The notes: a model not told the origin generated them from the letters alone. DNA of 64,000 nt from Gemmatimonadales bacterium (GCA_041390145.1 JAWKQM010000004.1:1-64000), one strand, 5' to 3'; numbered from the stretch's first letter, positions 35,147 to 43,914 are shown. Program-made: numbers and translations.

Positions 35147-36844
35147 ATGCGTATCCCCCTGACGCTCGCGCTGGTCGCCTCCCTGGCCCTCACGCCAGCG
35201 GCCCACGCGCAGAAGGCCGCCAAGAAGCCTGGCGGCAAGCCCAACATCCTGGTCATCTGGGGTGATGACATCGGCTACTGGAACATCAGCGCCTACAACC
35301 TCGGCCAGATGGGCTACAAGACGCCCAACATCGACCGGATCGCCCGTGAGGGCGCGCTCTTCACCGACCTCTACGGCCAGCAGAGCTGCACCGCGGGCCG
35401 CGGCGCCTTCCTGACCGGCCAGAGCCCCTTCCGCACCGGTCTCCTCAAGGTCGGGCTCCCAGGCGCCAAGGAAGGGCTGCAGCCCGAGGACGCGACCGTG
35501 GCTGAGCTCCTCAAGCCGCAGGGGTACGTGACCGGCCAGTTCGGCAAGAACCACCTCGGCGATCTCGACGCCATGCTCCCGACGATGCACGGCTTCGACG
35601 AGTTCTTCGGCTCGCTCTACCACCTGAACGCCGAGGAAGAGCCCGAGAACCCCGACTATCCGAAGGACCCCGCCTTCCGCGCCAAGTACGCGCCGCGCGG
35701 CGTCCTCCACAGCTGGGCGCTGCCCAACGGCGGCCAGCGGATCGAAAACACCGGCCCGCTCACCAAGAAGCGGATGGAGACGATCGACGAGGAGTTCGAG
35801 GCGGCCGCGAAGGACTTCATCACCAAGTCCGCCAAGGGCGACAAGCCGTTCTTTGTCTGGTTCAACTCCACCCGGATGCACATCTGGACCCATCTCCAGC
35901 CCAAGAGTGAGGGAGTCACCGGCCTCGGCGTCTATCCCGACGGCATGGTGGAGCACGACGCGCTGGTCGGCCGGCTGCTGGCCCTGCTCGACAGCCTCGG
36001 CATCGCCGACAACACCATCGTGATGTACTCGACCGACAACGGCGCCGAGAAATTCTCCTGGCCCGACGGCGGCACGTCGCCGTTCCGCAACGAGAAGGCG
36101 TCGAACTGGGAAGGGGCGTTCCGGGTGCCGGGGATGATCAAGTGGCCGGGCACCATCAAGCCGGGCACGGTGCTGAACGACATCGTGTCGCATGAGGACT
36201 GGGTCCCGACCCTGGTCTCGGCCGCCGGCAATCCGAACGTCAAGGAGCAGCTGCTCAACGGCTACGCCGCCGACGGCAAGACCTTCAAGGTCCACCTCGA
36301 CGGGTACAACCTGACCGACTACCTGAGCGGGAAGGGACCGGATCCGCGGAAGGACTTCTTCTACTTCAACGACGACGGCTCGCTGGTCGGGCTCCGCTAC
36401 AACCAGTACAAGGTGGTCTTCGCGGAGCAGCGGGCGGACGGGTTGGACGTCTGGCAGGATCCGTTCGTGCCGCTCCGCTTCCCGAAGCTCTTCAACCTCC
36501 GGTCGGATCCGTTCGAGACGGCGGACCACGAGAGCATCAACTACGGGAAGTGGCGCATCGAGCATGCCTTCGTGCTGGTGCCCGCCCAGGAATACGTGGG
36601 GCGGTTCCTCGCCAGCTTCAAGGACTTCCCGCCGCGTCAGAAGGCAGGAAGCTTCTCGGTGGACGACGCGCTGAATGTGCTGTTGAACGGGAATCAGCAG
36701 AACAACGAGGTTGGCAGCGGGGCAGCGGGGCAGCGGGGCAGCGGGGCAGCGGGGCAGGAAGCTATTCTCTGCTCCCTGCCCCGCGTTGGTCCGCGCCCCT
36801 TCGTCCCCCCCTCTCCACATGGTGGAGAGGGGGACAGGGGGTGA
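35147..36844 (+). CDS. Secreted arylsulfatase with repeat-derived C-terminal tail
   Basis: The protein of 565 residues has a signal peptide (LALTPAAHAQ) and a sulfatase fold. NILVIWGDDIG gives the metal-binding aspartates, CTAGR (81-85) within SCTAGRGAFLTGQ is the formylglycine site, and FGKNHLGD and YSTDNGAEKFSWPDGG are further active-site motifs. It should hydrolyse sulfate esters in the periplasm after maturation by a formylglycine-generating enzyme not present here. The normal end is near VLLNGNQQNNE. After that the frame runs through five GGCAGCGG octamers, giving GSGAAGQR repeats, and through a palindrome before a stop. Length without the tail, about 520, fits the family. Confidence 0.9.
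   Translation: MRIPLTLALVASLALTPAAHAQKAAKKPGGKPNILVIWGDDIGYWNISAYNLGQMGYKTPNIDRIAREGALFTDLYGQQSCTAGRGAFLTGQSPFRTGLLKVGLPGAKEGLQPEDATVAELLKPQGYVTGQFGKNHLGDLDAMLPTMHGFDEFFGSLYHLNAEEEPENPDYPKDPAFRAKYAPRGVLHSWALPNGGQRIENTGPLTKKRMETIDEEFEAAAKDFITKSAKGDKPFFVWFNSTRMHIWTHLQPKSEGVTGLGVYPDGMVEHDALVGRLLALLDSLGIADNTIVMYSTDNGAEKFSWPDGGTSPFRNEKASNWEGAFRVPGMIKWPGTIKPGTVLNDIVSHEDWVPTLVSAAGNPNVKEQLLNGYAADGKTFKVHLDGYNLTDYLSGKGPDPRKDFFYFNDDGSLVGLRYNQYKVVFAEQRADGLDVWQDPFVPLRFPKLFNLRSDPFETADHESINYGKWRIEHAFVLVPAQEYVGRFLASFKDFPPRQKAGSFSVDDALNVLLNGNQQNNEVGSGAAGQRGSGAAGQEAILCSLPRVGPRPFVPPSPHGGEGDRG
36713..36758 (+). repeat. Tandem GGCAGCGG octamer repeat inside the sulfatase 3' end
   Basis: Five perfect copies of GGCAGCGG (36713-36752) and a partial sixth are in frame with the sulfatase. 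As the unit is 8 nt, three copies encode one 8-residue repeat, and gain or loss of a single copy would shift the reading frame. Similar GGCAGCGGGGCAG strings occur at 15065, inside the kinase linker at 13600, and after other stop codons. Confidence 0.85.
36807..36833. repeat. 12-bp palindrome around CCCCTCTCCAC/GTGGAGAGGGG
   Basis: A perfect 12-bp stem with an ATG loop lies within the last codons of the sulfatase. It resembles the palindromes at 143 and 2106 but with a different top. In position it would be the original terminator of the sulfatase or a dispersed palindromic repeat now translated. Confidence 0.6.
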
Positions 36845-36852
36845 GGTGAGCC

Positions 36853-37581
36853 CTACAACCGTCCCTTCAAGAACCCCGGTGTCAGCCCCTGCAGCCACCC
36901 CGCCATCCGCGTGAACTCTCCCGTTACCATCAGCAGGCCCACCAGGATCAGCAGCAATCCGCTGAGCCGCATGACCCACGGCAGGTACTTCCGGAACCTC
37001 TGGAACCAGTCGAGGAACGCCTCCATGGCCCACGCCGCCGCAAGGAACGGCACGGCGAGCCCGGCGGAGTAGGCACCGAGCAGCGCCATCCCCCGCCCCA
37101 CATCCCCCTGCGTCGCTGCCATGCCGAGAATGCCGCCGAGAATGGGGCCGATGCACGGTGTCCACCCGGCGGCGAACGCCATCCCCACCAGCACCGATCC
37201 GAGATAGCCGATCGGTTTCCGGTCGAGGTGCACCCGCTGGTCCATCTGCAGGAAGCGGAACTTGAGGACCCCCATCGCGTACAGCCCGAAGAGGATGATC
37301 AGCACCCCGCCGACCCGCTGGAGCCAGACCTGGTAGTACTTGAGCGCGGAGCCCAGCGCCGTGGCACTGGCGCCGAGAATCACGAAGATGAGCGCGAACC
37401 CGAAGACGAACAGCAGCGCGTGGACCATGGCCATCCGGCGGCGGCCGCTCATTTCTTCCAGGGTCATGCCGGTCAGGAAACCGAGGTAGCTCGGCACCAG
37501 CGGCAGCACACAGGGGGAGAGGAAGCTCAGCACCCCCGCGGCAAAGGCCACGAAGAAGCCGAGGTTGTCAGGAGTGTTCAC
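36853..37581 (-). CDS. ccdA: CcdA-type thiol:disulfide membrane transporter
   Basis: The 242-residue protein has six membrane helices. The two conserved cysteines appear in LSPCVLPLVPSYLG and GWTPCIGPILGG, the pair that carries reducing power across the membrane in CcdA/DsbD. Electrons from cytoplasmic thioredoxin would be passed to periplasmic partners such as cytochrome c maturation factors. No ResA-like partner is next to it. Translation starts at a GTG that overlaps the Fur-family gene's stop (GTGA), so it is the last gene of a four-gene overlapping operon. Confidence 0.92.
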   Translation of the reverse strand: MNTPDNLGFFVAFAAGVLSFLSPCVLPLVPSYLGFLTGMTLEEMSGRRRMAMVHALLFVFGFALIFVILGASATALGSALKYYQVWLQRVGGVLIILFGLYAMGVLKFRFLQMDQRVHLDRKPIGYLGSVLVGMAFAAGWTPCIGPILGGILGMAATQGDVGRGMALLGAYSAGLAVPFLAAAWAMEAFLDWFQRFRKYLPWVMRLSGLLLILVGLLMVTGEFTRMAGWLQGLTPGFLKGRL

Positions 37582-38048
37582 AGCCCCTCCAGGGCGCGAC
37601 TCTGGCAGTCACGGCAGGTGCCGTGCAGCTCGACGCGGTGAGTGCGATAGCGAAACCGATGTTCGTCGGCGATGATCGGGAGCATCCGTTCCAGGCGCTC
37701 GTTGGTGAACTCCTCGACCCCACCGCAGGAGGTGCAGACGAGGTGCCCGTGCGATCCCTGCGGCGTGGCCCCCTCATATCGTCGAGAGCCGTCCCCGAAC
37801 TCGTGGCGCCGGATCAGCCCGCTTTCCACGAGCAGGTCCAGGGTGCGGTAGACCGTGGCAATGCCGATGCGCTTCCCCTGCCCGGAGAGGCGCTGGTGCA
37901 CGGCGGCGGCATTCAGGTGGTCGGGGGCGGTGAAGATGGCGTGCGCAATCAAGTCGCGCTGCTGCGTCACGGGGAGGCGATGCTCCCGGAGATAATGGCG
38001 GAACCGCTCGAGGAGGTCGGCGGCCTCAGCCGAGGTCAGGTGCGCCAT
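37578..38048 (-). CDS. Fur-family metal- or peroxide-responsive repressor
   Basis: A 156-residue Fur/PerR/Zur protein. A winged helix (LPVTQQRDLIAHAIF, RIGIATVYRTLDLLVESGLI) is followed by the dimerisation domain with the HGHLVCTSCGG metal site, two CxxC pairs (CTSC, CRDC) for structural zinc, and HRFRYRTHRVELHG. Which metal it senses cannot be told; the adjacent ccdA suggests a redox or cytochrome link. The ATG at 38048 lies inside the end of the upstream gene; the long open frame upstream is Arg/Ser-rich and rejected. No clear palindromic Fur box is seen near this operon. Confidence 0.9.
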   Translation of the reverse strand: MAHLTSAEAADLLERFRHYLREHRLPVTQQRDLIAHAIFTAPDHLNAAAVHQRLSGQGKRIGIATVYRTLDLLVESGLIRRHEFGDGSRRYEGATPQGSHGHLVCTSCGGVEEFTNERLERMLPIIADEHRFRYRTHRVELHGTCRDCQSRALEGL

Positions 38049-38430
38049 CGTCCTCGGCGGGATACCACCGCTCCAGCGGAATCTGGACCGGCGGCTCTTC
38101 CTCGGTCCGCTTCGGGACCAGCGCCACGAGCTCCTCGACGGCGTCGACCGGGCCACTCCCCACCTCGGCGAACTCGGAGGCGAACTCCCCCCGCTTCTTG
38201 CCCTTCAGGGTGTGGGCGTACTGCGCGGTATAGATGCACAGCCGGTCGTCCACGATCCGCGAGAGGATGGCGGTGCCATACTCCTTGCCGTCCCGCCGGA
38301 AGGGGCGGAACACCCAGAGGCCGTGCAGGTCCGCCACGGGCAGTTCCGTCGCCACCGCCTCGGCGAGCAGCGCCCATCCATTGCCGACCCCCGGCTCCGG
38401 GGGCGTCGTTACCTGGTAGCCTGTTCCCAT
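38026..38430 (-). CDS. Conserved-looking protein of unknown function
   Basis: This 134-residue soluble protein overlaps both neighbours by about 22 bases, which argues that it is a real gene. It has HGLWVFRPFRRDGKEYGTAIL and SRIVDDRLCIYTAQYAHTLKG, a beta-strand-rich pattern, then an acidic helix and PLERWYPAEDDG at the end. I do not recognise a family. No signal or membrane segment is seen. The ATG at 38430 (MGTGYQVTTPPEP) is chosen because the longer open frame is out of character. Confidence 0.75.
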   Translation of the reverse strand: MGTGYQVTTPPEPGVGNGWALLAEAVATELPVADLHGLWVFRPFRRDGKEYGTAILSRIVDDRLCIYTAQYAHTLKGKKRGEFASEFAEVGSGPVDAVEELVALVPKRTEEEPPVQIPLERWYPAEDDGAPDLG

Positions 38431-39506
38431 TTTTCCACGTAGAGTCGGAGGACGTGCATGAAGTCCTGCGCGTTGGTGACGACGCCGTAGGCCTGATGCG
38501 TGCCGCGATCCTTCAGCTTGTTCACCACGAACTCGGTCTGATCCACGCAAATGGTCATCAACTCGGCGGGGACGCCGTCGTAATGCGTATGGAAGGCGGG
38601 GAGCATGTTGCCCACCGCGATCGCGTGGAGTGCGGTGGCCACAAAGATGGCGCCGGTGGCCCGCACCGCATGCTCACGCATGGCGTCCTGCGCGGCCAGC
38701 GCGTCGTGGATCACCCCGGGCAGCGGCCCGTCGTCGCGAATGGAGCCGGCCAGGACGTACGGCACCTTGCTGGTGACCAGCGCGTGCATGATGCCGCTCG
38801 TGATGAGCCCCGACGCGACCGCCTGTTCAATCGACCCGGCGGCGCGCACCCGGTTGATGGCCCGCATGTGGAGCCCGTGGCCCCCCTCGGTGGCCTGCCC
38901 CGTATTCGTCATGCCGAGCGTCGTGCCGAAGATGGCCGCCTCGATGTCGTGGACGGCCACGGCATTGCCCGCCAGCACCGCCTGCACGTATCCGTTCCGA
39001 ATGAACCACTCGAAGTCGCCACGCGCGCGGGAGTGCACCAGCGCCGGCCCGGCCACCCAGAGGACGTACCCGCCGCGCCGCTTCTCCTCGCCGAGCTTCG
39101 CCGCCAATTCCTCGTAGTTGACCGGCCGTTCCCGGCTCACCTCCGTGGACATGAAGCGGAACTCGTTGCCGCTGTGCGCGCCGGACAGGAAGCCGGTGGT
39201 GTGCACGTACACGCCCTGGCTGCCGTCTTCCGCCTCCCCCATCACGATCTGGTCGCCCTTCTTCAGCCGCCGGGGTTCCGACACCGCCAGCCCCTCACCT
39301 TGCCGGACGATGACGCAGTCCATCCGTGGCCGAACCGGCATGACCCACGTTCCGCCGCCGAGATGGACGTAGGTCGGGAGGTTGGAAGTCGAGAAGAAAC
39401 CCTCGGGGAGGACCCCGTCGGCGGGGAGCGGGGCGAAGCGCGCCGCGGGCGCCCCAGCGAGCGGGACAGTTGTGAAGTCAGGCGGGGTATATCGTGGAGT
39501 GGCCAT
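38409..39506 (-). CDS. LOR/SDH-domain (TIGR00300-like) enzyme, possible ornithine cyclodeaminase
   Basis: The 365-residue protein matches the conserved region of LOR/SDH proteins as I know it: FFSTSNLPTYVHLGGGTWV, then TLGMTNTGQATEGGHGLHMR, AINRVRAAGSIEQAV and FVATALHAIAVGNMLPA. Characterised relatives include the C-terminal domain of cyanobacterial AgrE/ArgZ and archaeal enzymes annotated as nickel-pincer-dependent ornithine cyclodeaminase. That activity (ornithine to proline) is therefore possible but not proven. The ATG at 39506 is chosen by homology-like start. It opens the operon with the unknown protein, the Fur-family gene and ccdA, and is divergent from a sulfatase. Confidence 0.75.
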   Translation of the reverse strand: MATPRYTPPDFTTVPLAGAPAARFAPLPADGVLPEGFFSTSNLPTYVHLGGGTWVMPVRPRMDCVIVRQGEGLAVSEPRRLKKGDQIVMGEAEDGSQGVYVHTTGFLSGAHSGNEFRFMSTEVSRERPVNYEELAAKLGEEKRRGGYVLWVAGPALVHSRARGDFEWFIRNGYVQAVLAGNAVAVHDIEAAIFGTTLGMTNTGQATEGGHGLHMRAINRVRAAGSIEQAVASGLITSGIMHALVTSKVPYVLAGSIRDDGPLPGVIHDALAAQDAMREHAVRATGAIFVATALHAIAVGNMLPAFHTHYDGVPAELMTICVDQTEFVVNKLKDRGTHQAYGVVTNAQDFMHVLRLYVEKWEQATR

Positions 39507-39563
39507 AGGTTGGGGAATCTTAGGGGTGGCGGAGGGGGGATTCAAGGCGCCATCACCCGTCGT

Positions 39564-39591
39564 TTGTCCCGCGATTGCGTGGGGGTATATT
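39564..39591 (+). promoter_or_regulatory. Candidate promoter for the second sulfatase gene
   Basis: TTGTCC (39564-39569) and TATATT (39586-39591) are 16 bases apart in the divergent gap, followed by an AT-rich ATTGGGATATTG stretch. A start near 39598 would give a leader of about 65 bases. Confidence 0.35.
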
Positions 39592-39664
39592 GGGATATTG
39601 TCAGAGAATCTTCCCCGTCGTTCCGCCCGCGCAGCAACTCCACAGCATCCCACCGGAGGATCTC

Positions 39665-42115
39665 ATGCCCACGCGCCGCCGCGCCCTCCAGTTCATGCAT
39701 CTGGTCAGCATCTGCCTCCTCGCCGCCTGTCAGCCGTCGGAGAAGGCACCGCCAGGCGGTGTCGCGGCCGCCGGTGGCATCGACCGGACCTCGCTCCCGA
39801 TCGTGCCGCCTCCGACACCGACCATCACCACGCTGGATGTTCGTGACGCGACCCCCCCGCCGCCCTTCCGGGTGACCGCGCCCGAGGGCGCCCCGAATGT
39901 CGTCGTCATCCTGATCGACGACATGGGCTTCGGCCAGCCGAGCACCTTCGGCGGCCCGATCCCGATGCCGACCATGGATTCCCTGGCCACCGCGGGGCTG
40001 AGGTTCAACCAGTACCACACGACGGCGCTCTGCTCCCCGACCCGCATGGCCCTGCTCACCGGGCGAAACCACCATGTGGTGAATACCGGCGCCATCATGG
40101 AGGTGTCCACCGGCTTCACCGGCAACACCGGCATCCGCCCGCTCAGCACCACGCCCTTGGCGGAAATCCTCCGCCAGAACGGCTACAGCACGGCCGCGTT
40201 CGGCAAGTACCACGAGACGCCCCCGTGGGAAGTCAGCGTGTCGGGGGCCTACGACCGCTGGCCGACCCATTCGGGGTTCGACAAGTTCTACGGCTTCATC
40301 GGCGGGGAGACGAACCAGTGGGCGCCGCTGCTCTATGACGGCACCACCATGATCGAGCCCCCGCGGGACCCGAGGTACCACTTCACGGTGGACATGACGG
40401 ACAAGACGATCGCGTGGATGCAGGCCCAGCACGCCCTGACCCCCGACAAGCCGTTCTTCGTCTACTACGCCCCGGGCGCCACCCATGCCCCGCACCATGT
40501 GCCGAAGGAATGGATCGCCAAGTTCAAGGGACAGTTCGACCAGGGGTGGGACAAGGTGCGCGAGGAGACCCTCGCCCGGCAGATCAAGCTCGGCGTCGTA
40601 CCGGCCGGCACCCCGCTGGCCCCAAAGCCGGAGGCCATCAAGGACTGGGACGCGCTCTCACCCGACGAGCAGAAGCTGTTCGCGCGCCAGATGGAGGTCT
40701 TCGCCGGCTTCGCCGCGCAGACCGACCACGAAATCGGGCGCGTCCTGCGGGCGCTCCGTGACATGGGCGTGGCGGACAACACCCTCGTCTTCTACCAGGC
40801 GGGGGACAACGGCGCCAGCGCCGAAGGCAGCATGATCGGCCTCTTCAACGAGATGACCTATTTCAATGGGGTGCCCGAGAAGCTCGGGGACCTCCTCAAG
40901 CGGATGGACGAGCTGGGCGGGCCGACCACCTTTCCGCACTACGCGGCGGGCTGGGCCGTGGCGGGCGACGCACCGTTCACCTGGACCAAGCAGGTGGCGA
41001 GCAATTTCGGCGGGACGCAGAATCCGTTGGTCGTCTCGTGGCCCGCCCGGATCAAGGCGAAGGGAGACATCCGCTCCCAGTTCACCTACGTGACCGACAT
41101 CGCCCCCACGGTCCTCCAGGCCGCGGGGCTCCCGGAGCCGAAGACGGTCAACGGCGTGGTCCAGCTCCCGATGGACGGCTCCAGCCTTTTCTACGCATTC
41201 GACAGCGCGTCGGCCAAGACAAGGCATGGCACGCAGTACTTCGAGATGTTCGGCAACCGCGGCATCTACCACGACGGGTGGTTCGCGGGCACCATCCACC
41301 GGGCGCCGTGGGAGTATGTGCCGCGCCGCCCCCTCAAGGACGACGTCTGGGAGCTGTACAACGTTGATGCCGACTTTTCGCTGGCCAACAACCTGGCCGA
41401 GCAGGAACCGGAGCGGCTCAAGCAGATGCAGGACTTGTTCATGCAGGAGGCGGCCAAGAACCACGTCCTGCCCATCGACGACCGAGGGGTGGAGCGGTTC
41501 GATGCCGGGCTGGCGGGCCGGCCGGACCTCATGAACGGGCGCACCGAACTCACCGTGTACCCGGGCATGCACGGCATGATGGAAAACGCCTTCATCAACG
41601 TGAAGAACCGGTCGCATGACATCACCGCCGAGCTGGTGGTGCCGCCGGGGGGTGCCGACGGCGTCATCCTGGCCCAGGGCGGGCGGTTTGGGGGCTGGTC
41701 GCTCTATGTGAAGAACAACCGGCCGGTGTACGCCTACAACTACCTCGGGCTCGAGATGTTCAAGGTCAGCTCCCCCACCCCGCTGCCGAGCGGCACGGTG
41801 ACGCTGAAGTATGTCTTCGTGTACGACGGCGGGGACCCTGGTTCCGGGGGCGTGGAACGGATCCTCGTCAACGGGAGGGAAGTGGCACAGGGGCGCATTG
41901 GCCATACCCAGGCGAGCGTCTTTTCCTCGGATGATGGCGCGGACGTGGGGCTCGACGAGGGCACGCCGGTCTCACCCGACTACCCGGCCTGGGACAACGG
42001 CTACGCCGGTGCGATCGTGAGGGTGACGATCAAGACCCAGGAGCTGGAGCTGACGCCCGAGCAGAAAAAGCGCCTCGAGGAGCTGGATCGAAATGCGGCG
42101 CTCGGCATCGAGTGA
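39665..42115 (+). CDS. Sulfatase lipoprotein (arylsulfatase)
   Basis: The 816-residue enzyme has a lipoprotein signal (ICLLAACQPS). Sulfatase motifs: VVVILIDDMGFGQPSTFGG for metal binding, LCSPTRMALLTGR with the formylglycine cysteine at 123 (CSPTR), FGKYHETPPW and FYQAGDNGASAEG. It should be exported and cleave sulfate esters, after oxidation of Cys123. The extra ~200 C-terminal residues form a beta-rich domain (VNVKNRSHDITAELVVPPGG-like) common in large arylsulfatases of this class. The ATG at 39665 has GGAGG six bases upstream. A strong hairpin follows and a DUF1254/1214 gene is next. Confidence 0.92.
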   Translation: MPTRRRALQFMHLVSICLLAACQPSEKAPPGGVAAAGGIDRTSLPIVPPPTPTITTLDVRDATPPPPFRVTAPEGAPNVVVILIDDMGFGQPSTFGGPIPMPTMDSLATAGLRFNQYHTTALCSPTRMALLTGRNHHVVNTGAIMEVSTGFTGNTGIRPLSTTPLAEILRQNGYSTAAFGKYHETPPWEVSVSGAYDRWPTHSGFDKFYGFIGGETNQWAPLLYDGTTMIEPPRDPRYHFTVDMTDKTIAWMQAQHALTPDKPFFVYYAPGATHAPHHVPKEWIAKFKGQFDQGWDKVREETLARQIKLGVVPAGTPLAPKPEAIKDWDALSPDEQKLFARQMEVFAGFAAQTDHEIGRVLRALRDMGVADNTLVFYQAGDNGASAEGSMIGLFNEMTYFNGVPEKLGDLLKRMDELGGPTTFPHYAAGWAVAGDAPFTWTKQVASNFGGTQNPLVVSWPARIKAKGDIRSQFTYVTDIAPTVLQAAGLPEPKTVNGVVQLPMDGSSLFYAFDSASAKTRHGTQYFEMFGNRGIYHDGWFAGTIHRAPWEYVPRRPLKDDVWELYNVDADFSLANNLAEQEPERLKQMQDLFMQEAAKNHVLPIDDRGVERFDAGLAGRPDLMNGRTELTVYPGMHGMMENAFINVKNRSHDITAELVVPPGGADGVILAQGGRFGGWSLYVKNNRPVYAYNYLGLEMFKVSSPTPLPSGTVTLKYVFVYDGGDPGSGGVERILVNGREVAQGRIGHTQASVFSSDDGADVGLDEGTPVSPDYPAWDNGYAGAIVRVTIKTQELELTPEQKKRLEELDRNAALGIE

Positions 42116-42153
42116 CCTCGTGCCGGACCATCCGTAACGGTCTCGGAACAATC

Positions 42154-42188
42154 GGGGGCCACCTTCGGTACAGCAGGGGGTGGCCCCC
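42154..42188 (+). terminator. Hairpin terminator after the second sulfatase
   Basis: GGGGGCCACC (42154-42163) pairs perfectly with GGTGGCCCCC (42179-42188) around 15 bases, followed by ATTATCTTTGTGG, which is moderately T-rich. It lies 39 bases beyond the stop codon. Confidence 0.7.
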
Positions 42189-42239
42189 ATTATCTTTGTG
42201 GTTCCCGGAGATCTCCCCCTGAATGCATGGAGCACACGT

Positions 42240-43865
42240 ATGCGCATTGCCCTTCCCCTGACGGCTTCCCTGGCGGGGTGTCTCGCGTTCGCGGGCACGC
42301 TGAGCGCCCAGGCACCCGCCCTGCCCCCGGCCAACGTGCAGACCCTCGGTGCCCCCGCCAAGATGGACAGCCGGTTTGGCGCCCTTGAGTTCAAGGACGG
42401 CGCCCCGACGGCTGCTACCGCCGATGCGGTCCATTCGGCCCTGGCGTTTACGAACGCCCTGGACGTCTACAACAACAGCTTCCGGGGCGCCTCCGCGTAC
42501 GGGCTCCGGACCGGGTTCTACAGCCTCGGTGCCCGCGGCAACGACGTCCTGATCTTCTCGCAGTTGATGGACTCGAAGTCGGTCTTCCTGACCGGCAACG
42601 CCGACACCATCTACTACCTCTCCATCCTCGACCTTACCAAGGGCCCGATTGTCATCGAGCAGCCGCCCAAGTCGGTCGGCACCATCAACGACATGTGGTT
42701 TTCCTGGATCATCGACATCGGCACCCCCGGCCCCGACCGGGGTGAGGGCGGGCGGTACCTGATCGTGCCCCCGGGCTACGACGGCCCGCTGCCCGAGGGC
42801 GGATACTATGTGGCGCACTCGAGCACCAACTATGCGCTCTACGCCGCCCGCGCCTACTTGGTCGACAACGACCCGAAACCGGCCGTTGCGATGATCAAGA
42901 AGTACATGAAGATCTACCCCTATACTCCGGGCGCCGAGGGCACGAGCATCGCCTCGGCACTCGAGGGGACGGTCCGGATCGCGCAGAACCCACCGATTCC
43001 CGAGACCAAGTTCATCGAGGGATCGAACCGGGTCTTCAACACGATCCCCCCGAGCGACTACTCGTTCTTTGAGATGATCAACGCCAACGTGCAGGAAGAG
43101 CCGGCCACCAGCTACGATGTGGAACTGGCCGGGCAGATGGCGGCCATCGGCATCGTGAAGGGCAAGCCGTTCAATCCTGACGCCCGGATGAAGAAGATCC
43201 TCACCGAGGCCGCCGCCGTCGGAAACGCCACCGGCCGGGTGCTGAACTGGCGGCCGTTCGAGTCGCTCAACTGGTCATACTATCCCGGGTCCTCGTGGAC
43301 CAGCATGCTCTGGGAGGGCGGCGCCTTCTTCGAGACCCCGCCGCCGATGTTCACCAAGGACGGCATGTTCAAGCCACTCCCGCCGACCGGCGCCCGGACC
43401 CTCGCGTCGCGCACGGCGTTCTATTACGGCTACACCCTGGATTCGCCGGGCATGATCATGCGGATTCCTGGGGTCGGCTCCCAGTACCTCATGGGGTTCC
43501 TGGACGCCAACAAGAATCCGTTCGATGGCGCCAAGACCTACAAGGTGACCCTGCCGCCCAACATCCCCGCCCGGGCGTTCTGGTCGTTCACCCTGTATGA
43601 CAACCAGACCCGCTCGATGCTGGCCACGCCCCAGCTCTATCCGCGGGCGGGCAGCCAGAGCTACCCCTCGCCGGCCGCCAAGGCGAGCGCGGACGGCTCG
43701 ACCACCATCTACTTCAGCCCGAAGCAGCCCGCGGGCGTGGATCGCGGCAACTGGATCCAGACCGACCCCGCCAAGGGGTGGTTCACGATCCTGCGCCTCT
43801 ACAGCCCGCTCGAGTCGTTCTTCGACAAGAGCTGGCGGCCGACGGAGATCGAACTGGTCAAGTAG
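42240..43865 (+). CDS. Secreted DUF1254/DUF1214-domain protein (copy 2)
   Basis: The 541-residue paralogue of the protein at 3.2 kb has a signal peptide (AGTLSAQ) and then DUF1254. It ends in DUF1214 with IPARAFWSFTLYDNQTRSML, YFSPKQPAGVDRGNWIQT and GKGWFTILRLYSPL. The two copies share the order of all blocks but differ clearly in sequence, so the duplication is old. Function unknown; a role in the envelope is likely. The ATG at 42240 has GGAG seven bases upstream. The chain ends in ELVK just as copy 1 does. Confidence 0.88.
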   Translation: MRIALPLTASLAGCLAFAGTLSAQAPALPPANVQTLGAPAKMDSRFGALEFKDGAPTAATADAVHSALAFTNALDVYNNSFRGASAYGLRTGFYSLGARGNDVLIFSQLMDSKSVFLTGNADTIYYLSILDLTKGPIVIEQPPKSVGTINDMWFSWIIDIGTPGPDRGEGGRYLIVPPGYDGPLPEGGYYVAHSSTNYALYAARAYLVDNDPKPAVAMIKKYMKIYPYTPGAEGTSIASALEGTVRIAQNPPIPETKFIEGSNRVFNTIPPSDYSFFEMINANVQEEPATSYDVELAGQMAAIGIVKGKPFNPDARMKKILTEAAAVGNATGRVLNWRPFESLNWSYYPGSSWTSMLWEGGAFFETPPPMFTKDGMFKPLPPTGARTLASRTAFYYGYTLDSPGMIMRIPGVGSQYLMGFLDANKNPFDGAKTYKVTLPPNIPARAFWSFTLYDNQTRSMLATPQLYPRAGSQSYPSPAAKASADGSTTIYFSPKQPAGVDRGNWIQTDPAKGWFTILRLYSPLESFFDKSWRPTEIELVK

Positions 43866-43892
43866 CGGCGCGAACTCGGCCCTGGGATCCAT

Positions 43893-43914
43893 CGGGGGAG
43901 CTTACACTCCCCCG
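43893..43914 (+). terminator. Hairpin terminator after DUF1254/1214 copy 2
   Basis: CGGGGGAG, a six-base loop and CTCCCCCG form a perfect 8-bp stem, followed by GTGTATCTTTC. It lies 27 bases beyond the stop. Confidence 0.7.

Noticed and set aside
35075..37165. A 696-codon minus-strand frame over the sulfatase
   Set aside because: Shadow of the sulfatase gene; no start site or motifs.
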